Shown: one piece after another, positions 59,351 through 64,000 of the stretch | Position numbering within the stretch: position 1 is the first letter of the stretch | Layout of the letters: each line of letters begins with the position of its first letter | Source of the DNA: Variovorax ginsengisoli | GTDB lineage: Bacteria; Pseudomonadota; Gammaproteobacteria; Burkholderiales; Burkholderiaceae_C | DNA: 64,000 bases | Direction of reading: 5' to 3' | NCBI RefSeq assembly: GCF_030486595.1 | Contig: NZ_JAUJZH010000002.1 | Span: 391,120-455,119, forward strand | Notes under the pieces: model-generated | What the model saw: the letters and a program-made list of their open reading frames with translations, nothing else | Told to the model about the DNA's origin: nothing | Databases searched by the model: none | Made by a program: the position numbers and the translations under genes

Positions 59351-60217
59351 ATGAACGACAGCACGCCAGCCATGAAGATCCTGATCCTTTCCGACTTGCA
59401 CCTCGAATTCGCACCCTTCGAGACACCGCCGGCGCTCGAATTCGACGTCGTGATTCTCGCGGGAGACATCCATTCGCCTAGCCGGCGCGCAGTCCAGTGG
59501 GCTGAGTCGCGCTTCGCTGGCATGCCGGTAATCTACGTGCCTGGCAATCATGAGTTCTACGACAGTCGGATGGACCTGGCCCTATCCGAGGCACGCGCCG
59601 CGGCCGATGGTGGTCAGGTGCGTCTGCTCGATGGCGACGAGCTGGTGATCGACGGCGTGCGCTTCCTCGGCGCGACGCTCTGGACCGATTTCGAGCTTGC
59701 GATTGACACACCACGTGGTCGACGCAGCGACGCTTTCGTGAGCATGAAGAAGGCAACAAACCTCATGAATGACTACGCTCTGATCCGAGCGGTCGACGAG
59801 CTCGCAGAGCGCGATACTTGGCGCGCTCGCCACGGACGCAGGCTCACGGCTGAGGACACGCGCCAGATTCACCTCAAGCAGCGCACATGGTTGAGCCAGA
59901 AGCTCTCGGAGCCGTTCGATGGGCCCACTGTCGTCGTCACTCACCATGCGCCGCATCGCGGCTCGCTCGCGCAGCGATACGCGCAAGATTGGGTGTCGGG
60001 CGCTTTCGTGAACGAGCTGCCCGAATCCTTCTTCGATGTTCCAGTGCTTTGGGTTCACGGTCACACCCACGAGAGCTTCGACTATCGGGTACGTTCTTGC
60101 CGCATCGTGAGCAACCCCCGCGGCTACGTCAACTGGAGCGGCAGGGCAGAAAACGCCAAGTTCGATCCAGGCCTGGTCATCGCTGTGCAACGGACCTCCG
60201 AGGGGAACGGTCCTTGA
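59351..60217 (+). CDS. Calcineurin-like metallophosphoesterase 1
   Basis: 288 residues. All five metal-site motifs of the superfamily are present in order: SDLHLEF (about 12-18), AGDIHSP, PGNHEFYDS, VTHHAPHRGS and HGHTHESFD. It should bind two metal ions and cleave a phosphoester, such as a nucleotide, RNA end or cyclic nucleotide. AGGAG at 59338-59342 in the ATPase 3' end precedes ATG by 8 nt. Its stop overlaps the TTG start of a paralogous gene. It lacks the C-terminal extension of that paralogue. Confidence 0.88.
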   Translation: MNDSTPAMKILILSDLHLEFAPFETPPALEFDVVILAGDIHSPSRRAVQWAESRFAGMPVIYVPGNHEFYDSRMDLALSEARAAADGGQVRLLDGDELVIDGVRFLGATLWTDFELAIDTPRGRRSDAFVSMKKATNLMNDYALIRAVDELAERDTWRARHGRRLTAEDTRQIHLKQRTWLSQKLSEPFDGPTVVVTHHAPHRGSLAQRYAQDWVSGAFVNELPESFFDVPVLWVHGHTHESFDYRVRSCRIVSNPRGYVNWSGRAENAKFDPGLVIAVQRTSEGNGP

Positions 60218-61248
60218 AGCTCCTCATCCTCTCCGACCTCCATGCCGAATTTGAGACCTTCGAGCTTCCCCAGGGCCTGGACTTCGACGTGGCCATCTTG
60301 GCGGGCGACATCGTCGCACCTGGCCGAGTGGTGGCGCGCTGGCTGCGCAATCCGGCTCGCTTTGCTGACAAACCCGTCGTGCAGATCGCCGGAAACCATG
60401 AGTACTACGAATCTCTGCTGGACCAGGAAGAAGCCGAGATGCGCCGCGAAGCGAAAGAGCAAGGCGTCCACTTCCTTGATTGCGATGAGGTCATTGTCGC
60501 TGGAGTGCGGTTTCTCGGCTGCACGCTATGGACCGACTTTCGCCTGCGCATCGACAACCCCGGCTTCGCCGGGCAGCCGATGCGTCTGATCTCTGACCGA
60601 TACCGCTCGATGACCGAAAGCGCTCGCTACCTGGCCGACTACTCCGCCATCCGCGTCGACGATCCGCACACCTCGATTTCGCGTGGGACGCAGCGCCTAG
60701 TCCCGATGGACACCTTGCAGATCCATCGGCGGCATCGCTCCTGGCTGCGCACGAAGCTCGCCGAGCCGTTCGAGGGACCAACGGTGGTGGTGACTCACCA
60801 TGCACCGCACCGTAATTCGCTGGCACCGCGGTATGCCGAGGATTGGTCCTCTGGCGGCTTCGTCAATGAGATGCGGCCCGAGTTTTTTGAGGTTCCGGTG
60901 CTGTGGGTGCATGGGCACACGCACGATAGCTTCGACTACGTGGTGGGGAACTGCCGGGTAATCTCAAATCCGCGTGGCTATTTGAACTGGCACGGGGAGT
61001 TCGAGAACAAGTCTTTCAACCCAGCTCTTGTGGTCGAGGTCGTCTCCTCACCGGGGGTGGATGGGACTCGTGCCGAACAGGAACTGCTTGATCTCGCCAC
61101 AGAGGTGTTCGGGAAGGAAGCCCATGCTTGGCTATGCACGGCGCATGTCCTCCTGGGAGGCCAAACTCCGGCGGAGTTCGCTGCTGCCGGCGGCCGAGAA
61201 CGGGTGCAGACTATTCTTCGAACGATTCAGCACGGGGGCGTTGAATGA
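60214..61248 (+). CDS. Calcineurin-like metallophosphoesterase 2 fused to MbcA/ParS-type toxin-binding domain
   Basis: 344 residues from TTG 60214, with GAGGGG upstream and the start overlapping the previous stop. Residues 1-280 repeat the paralogue's motifs: SDLHAEF, AGDIVAP, AGNHEYYES, VTHHAPHRNS and HGHTHDSFD. Residues ~283-344 add a new domain: LLDLATEVFGKEAHAWLCTA, LLGGQTPAEF, GRERVQTILRTIQHG. This is the pattern of the DUF2384 antitoxin Xre/MbcA/ParS-like toxin-binding domain (LGG-x-TP core, terminal I-x-HG). The upstream Xre DNA-binding part of such antitoxins is replaced by the phosphoesterase. I know of no described system with this fusion. Confidence 0.85.
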   Translation: MKLLILSDLHAEFETFELPQGLDFDVAILAGDIVAPGRVVARWLRNPARFADKPVVQIAGNHEYYESLLDQEEAEMRREAKEQGVHFLDCDEVIVAGVRFLGCTLWTDFRLRIDNPGFAGQPMRLISDRYRSMTESARYLADYSAIRVDDPHTSISRGTQRLVPMDTLQIHRRHRSWLRTKLAEPFEGPTVVVTHHAPHRNSLAPRYAEDWSSGGFVNEMRPEFFEVPVLWVHGHTHDSFDYVVGNCRVISNPRGYLNWHGEFENKSFNPALVVEVVSSPGVDGTRAEQELLDLATEVFGKEAHAWLCTAHVLLGGQTPAEFAAAGGRERVQTILRTIQHGGVE

Positions 61249-61790
61249 CGCGACCTGCCACGGGACAGTAGCCGCGTGGTGAACTTGGGCCTCAGTGCCC
61301 ACGTCCTTGTTGTTGTCTCCAGATAGCGGACCAGATTGATGGATTGCCAGAGCACGTCGAAACATAAATCCGGTCAAACTTTGAACGAACCGAACGACTG
61401 AGTTCCTCCAAGGTTGTCGCACCTTCCAAACCACGAAAATCAACAGCTTACGAGCGCCGTTTTCAAAGTTGCATCACTCGCGTTTTCATTGTTCCGCCGG
61501 CGCAGGTGCAGCGAGCATCCAAAGGCCGCTTCCGGGCTCCATTGCCATCCGCTGTAAGCCCGGTTCGGGCCCGTTGCTGCCGTACGCCTTTCTCGGAACC
61601 GGACGTTCGACATGTCGATTCAAGGCCGGACAAGTATGAACGTTGATGCGCATACGCGTTTTCGCCACCGGGTCGCACTCAGCAATCACCCTCAGACCGA
61701 CGGCCCTACCGCGGCGTCCTAAGTGGCTTTCGAACTTGGCCTCAAACGTCTTCGACGACTGCTGCACAGCAGCCCCATCGACTCACGCGG
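61249..61790. other. Gene-free stretch between phosphoesterase 2 and the SIR2-fold gene
   Basis: 542 bp at the convergent junction of the two units. Open frames here are short and none resembles a protein I recognise. The sequence mixes GC-rich and AT-rich patches and looks like decayed or imported noncoding DNA. No clear intrinsic terminator was found. Confidence 0.5.
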
Positions 61791-62948
61791 CTACTTCACC
61801 AGCTTCGTATGTTTTTCCACAACCGCATCGCACCAAGAGGCGAATGAACCGGAATAAGGAATCACCGTCAGGCCAATATCGCCAACATGAGGAAATACAC
61901 TCTTGACTTTCGAGACTTGTGCATCCGAATTGCTCAAGTCAACGTAGAAGAGAGCCTTCTCATTGCCGTCCGTTCGGTCTTCCGCGAATTGCCTAATGAT
62001 TAGTCGCAAGAGCGCGTCCTCCTCGGGCAGGCTATATCCGACCACGACTAAGTACGAGGTCTCATGCAAGAGCCTGATGACCTTCGGGAACATAGCGCGA
62101 AAGTAGCTCTGAGTGTAGTCTTGCTCGCGTGAAGCGAGCATCAATTGAGGCGGATTTAGCCGCAGTTCCGCATCCGATTTCTGGTTTCTATAGTCCACCT
62201 CAAAGCCATCGGCGCTCTTAAACACTTCGAATCCGCCATTTATCTTTAGCAGGTTGCCCACCAGCCAATTTTCGTGCACTACAATCCTTGGAGGTTTTCC
62301 GGAGTATTTAATCGGAGTAATGCCGCGGTAGGTGTACAACGAATAGGTGTCGTCCGGGGCAAGGACGCTATCCAAAATGGCTTCAAGGACAAAGTCATAG
62401 TTGGTCGTCAGAAAGTTCGCTCGCAGGCCTCGCGGCAAGCCCTCTGACCCGTCGCCTGCGCGGCCGAGCGTTCTAAAGAGGCGTTGTATCGCTCTCTGCT
62501 CCATAGTTAGCTGGCCGGGTATGTGCAGCTTCTCGTTCGCCTCAAAGTACATTGGCGCTGTATCCTCGAACTTCTTCCGCACGAGATACCTCAGATGCTT
62601 CTCGACCATATCCAGATTTTGGTCGTCGATGTACCGAGGGCGCATCTCTGGATACTTCCGCATCATGCCAATCTGGTAAACGATATCTTTGAACAGAGAC
62701 GCACTCAAGTCCAGATTAAAAGGCGGATAGTTGTTCAGCGCCAAGAATTCTTCAAGCGGGCCACCATGCTTGTGCCACTCTTTGTAAGAAAAAGAGAACA
62801 ACGCGTCGCCGACCGGAAACCGCGAATCCCAGGATTTGGAGAAGCCCGCACCCAGAAAGAACGTAACGTTAGTGAGTGGAATGTTTGTAGGAACGTTGGG
62901 ATGGGCCCTCGCCAGCAGCTCCGCAAACAACTTCGTGGATTCAGTCAT
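61791..62948 (-). CDS. SIR2-fold protein
   Basis: 385 residues. The nucleotide-binding loop is FFLGAGFSKSWDSRFPVGDAL with GAGFS at 33-37. Later SIR2-type blocks are LRANFLTTNYDFVLEAIL and the C-terminal YLVVVGYSLPEEDALLRLII, so the fold assignment is firm (SIR2_2-like). Where the usual K-x-HG catalytic histidine motif is expected, the sequence reads LLKINGGFEV, with Asn in place of His. The enzyme may therefore be an atypical NADase or only a nucleotide binder. Prokaryotic SIR2 proteins of this type commonly act in anti-phage systems by depleting NAD+. It is convergent with the ATPase/phosphoesterase operon and has lower GC than the rest of the window. Confidence 0.82.
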   Translation of the reverse strand: MTESTKLFAELLARAHPNVPTNIPLTNVTFFLGAGFSKSWDSRFPVGDALFSFSYKEWHKHGGPLEEFLALNNYPPFNLDLSASLFKDIVYQIGMMRKYPEMRPRYIDDQNLDMVEKHLRYLVRKKFEDTAPMYFEANEKLHIPGQLTMEQRAIQRLFRTLGRAGDGSEGLPRGLRANFLTTNYDFVLEAILDSVLAPDDTYSLYTYRGITPIKYSGKPPRIVVHENWLVGNLLKINGGFEVFKSADGFEVDYRNQKSDAELRLNPPQLMLASREQDYTQSYFRAMFPKVIRLLHETSYLVVVGYSLPEEDALLRLIIRQFAEDRTDGNEKALFYVDLSNSDAQVSKVKSVFPHVGDIGLTVIPYSGSFASWCDAVVEKHTKLVK

Positions 62949-63498
62949 AACGCTTTCTTCTGGTTATAAGCACAAGCACGCAAGGGCGATGGCCGTCGTA
63001 GTGCTTGCAAGATTGCATTTCTGCCGAAGCTTCTCAAAGCTCGGCCTCGTACTGCATGCTGGACTTTATCCAGCGCAGGAACTTTTCTGCGGTCTCCACC
63101 AGGAAAACCGGATGGGGCGTGACGAAGTTCCGCTTCTATGAGGACTTGTTTGTCAAGCGGTGACGGTCAATATATCGATGGATGAGATTTCATGATGGCC
63201 TCTGCACAGCATTCAGTCTACGGACGGGGCTTGGCTCGAGAGATGCATCCGGGTCCAAGGTCGGGGCGTGACGAGCGTTCGAGCCACTGCTCGGACGAGC
63301 TTCTATCCGTGCACGGTGTGGATGCCGTGCACCTCATGCAGCATGCGCTAAGCGCAATGGCAAACCCCTGTTCCCGACGCGCCCCATCTTATTGGACGGT
63401 CACTGTGCAGTGACCCGCGGAAGTTCCGGGCGCGTCGACCTTTGACCATCAATGTGTTCCTTGCCTAACCGTGTGGGGGTGGAGTTACTCGCGTTGCT
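62949..63498. other. Gene-free stretch upstream of the SIR2-fold gene
   Basis: 550 bp between the SIR2-fold gene start and the IS110 remnant. On the minus strand an AGAAGAAAG purine tract precedes the SIR2 ATG, and a TTATAA lies at 62961-62966, close to the start, as a possible -10. The remainder shows only short, unrecognised open frames and probably contains the outer end of the IS110 copy. Confidence 0.4.
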
Positions 63499-63891
63499 TC
63501 ACGCGCCGGCCGGCTTGAGCATCGCACCGGACGGAATTTCCCCATGTTCGAGGTAGCGCCACAGCGCGACGGCCAGGCGCCGTGCCAGCGCCACAATGCC
63601 CACGCGCCGCATGCGCGTGCCACTGCCGGCGAAGCGCCGGTTGAACCACTGCGTCAACGCGCTGTCGGGCTGCAGGCGCAGCCAGCCCCAGGCGAGCTCG
63701 ACGAGCAACGCCCGCGCTCGCTTGTTGCCCGCCTTGCTGATGCCTTGCTCTATCTTGCTGCCGCCGCTGTCATAGGGCGTAGGCACCAGACCCAGGCAGC
63801 CAGCCAGTTCGCGCCGATTGGCGAAGTGCCGCCAGCCGAAGAGTTCCTTGTCCAGCACCCAGGCTGTCTTGAGACCGATGGCCCGCAGCTG
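63499..63891 (-). pseudogene. IS110 family transposase, C-terminal fragment
   Basis: The Transposase_20-type C-terminal region is clear: KELFGWRHFANRRELAGCLG, LVPTPYDSGGSKIEQGISKAGNKRARALLVELAW, WFNRRFAGSG and the terminal RRVGIVALARRLAVALWRYLEHG. The frame can be followed back to CAG at 63889-63891 (QLRAIGLKTAWVLD). There it meets TGA within TGTCAAGGG, the apparent end of a second insertion element. The N-terminal catalytic half is missing. Confidence 0.85.
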
Positions 63892-64000
63892 TCAAGGGTC
63901 GCCGGATATTCCCCAGTCGTGGTCGTTCAGATTTCCCCACCCGGTTGAGATGAGTCGTCGTCGTGAGGCCGTACGAGACCGGCCTTGAGCTTGTCCTTGA
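63890..64000 (-). mobile_element. End of a second insertion sequence (IS21-like?) inserted in the IS110 transposase
   Basis: The sequence from TGTCAAGGGTCGCC contains two similar short repeats, GGATATTCCCCAG (63903-63915) and CAGATTTCCCCAC (63928-63940), as expected for multiple transposase-binding sites of IS21-type ends. On the minus strand a C-terminal coding tail KDKLKAGLVRPHDDDSSQPGGEI ends at 63927-63929 and enters from beyond the window. It resembles, by memory, the tail of an IS21-family helper or transposase. The rest lies outside the window. Confidence 0.5.

Larger units (their letters stand above)
57470..64000. mobile_element. Accessory element inserted in comM (left boundary at 57470, right end outside window)
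   Basis: The comM reading frame stops matching at 57469 and the next bases are TGT. A terminal inverted repeat GGCGAC-tcggaatc-GTCGCC (57474-57493) lies at the edge, followed by AT-rich sequence with palindromic AATTTCATTGAAATT (57499-57513). The composition to the right is clearly lower in GC than the chromosome. comM is a known insertion hotspot for Tn7-like/AbaR-type islands, whose ends also begin with TGT; no transposase of that class is visible in this window, so the element type is inference. Cargo: AAA+ ATPase, two phosphoesterases, SIR2-fold protein, IS remnants. Confidence 0.7.

Noticed and set aside
61463..61767. Small minus-strand open frames between phosphoesterase 2 and the SIR2 gene
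   Set aside because: Composition and frame overlaps look like noncoding DNA; no ribosome site or family match.
61791..62948. Thoeris ThsA or SIR2-HerA assignment for the SIR2-fold protein
   Set aside because: No TIR-domain partner, SLOG/SMODS-associated domain or HerA-type ATPase is present; the neighbouring ATPase is a different AAA+ type.

Overview
The window is high-GC bacterial chromosome that most resembles a Burkholderiales betaproteobacterium of the Comamonadaceae (Variovorax-like). The grounds are inference from content: a methionine synthase split into two genes, an S-adenosylhomocysteine (SAH) riboswitch, the five-step HutF/HutG histidine route, a CoA-transferase/LysR pair and strong GC bias at third codon positions. 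No rRNA, tRNA or CRISPR array was seen.

Layout. 1-0.7 kb: decayed capsule-export gene. 0.7-8.4 kb: threonine ammonia-lyase, a two-domain AAA+ ATPase, an S41-type lipoprotein protease, RecQ and a PaaI-type thioesterase. 8.4-11.9 kb: acyl-CoA dehydrogenase, class III CoA-transferase and a divergent LysR regulator, with a strong palindromic operator in front of the thioesterase. 11.9-25.5 kb: a large histidine-utilisation operon (ABC importer, hutC, hutH, hutU, hutD, hutI, hutF, hutG) with three HutC-type TGTnTAnACA operators; a FAD-linked 2-hydroxyacid dehydrogenase and a HisC-like aminotransferase are appended. 25.5-31.9 kb: metH1 and metH2 separated by an SH3-domain exported protein and a LysR/PACE-efflux pair; metH2 carries the SAH riboswitch. 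32-35 kb: membrane glycosyltransferase, GT2 glycosyltransferase and GtrA flippase.

35-51.6 kb is a nicotinamide/nicotinate catabolic island. On the minus strand lie ferredoxin-NADP reductase, a TetR regulator and an enamidase. On the plus strand lie a 6-hydroxynicotinate-reductase-like Fe-S protein, a UPF0280 (ApbE-like) protein, two DUF1185 proteins, a complete branched-chain-type ABC importer, a Tat-exported nicotinamidase, and the NicA/NicB nicotinate hydroxylase with three c-type hemes. The gene content reads as an aerobic hydroxylase coupled to the ring-reducing route known from anaerobic Eubacterium barkeri.

51.7-57 kb holds ordinary genes (FAH-family hydrolase, MFS transporter, AqpZ, alpha/beta hydrolase, M14 carboxypeptidase-like protein). 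At 57,470 the comM/yifB gene is broken in mid-codon-series by a lower-GC accessory element that starts with TGT and runs past the end of the window. Its cargo is an AAA+ ATPase, two paralogous calcineurin-type phosphoesterases (the second fused to an MbcA/ParS-type toxin-binding domain) and a SIR2-fold protein on the opposite strand, followed by nested IS110 and probable IS21-type remnants. The AAA/phosphoesterase/SIR2 cargo is the best candidate here for an undescribed defence or toxin-antitoxin-like system; the nicotinate island is the best candidate for a little-studied metabolic pathway.
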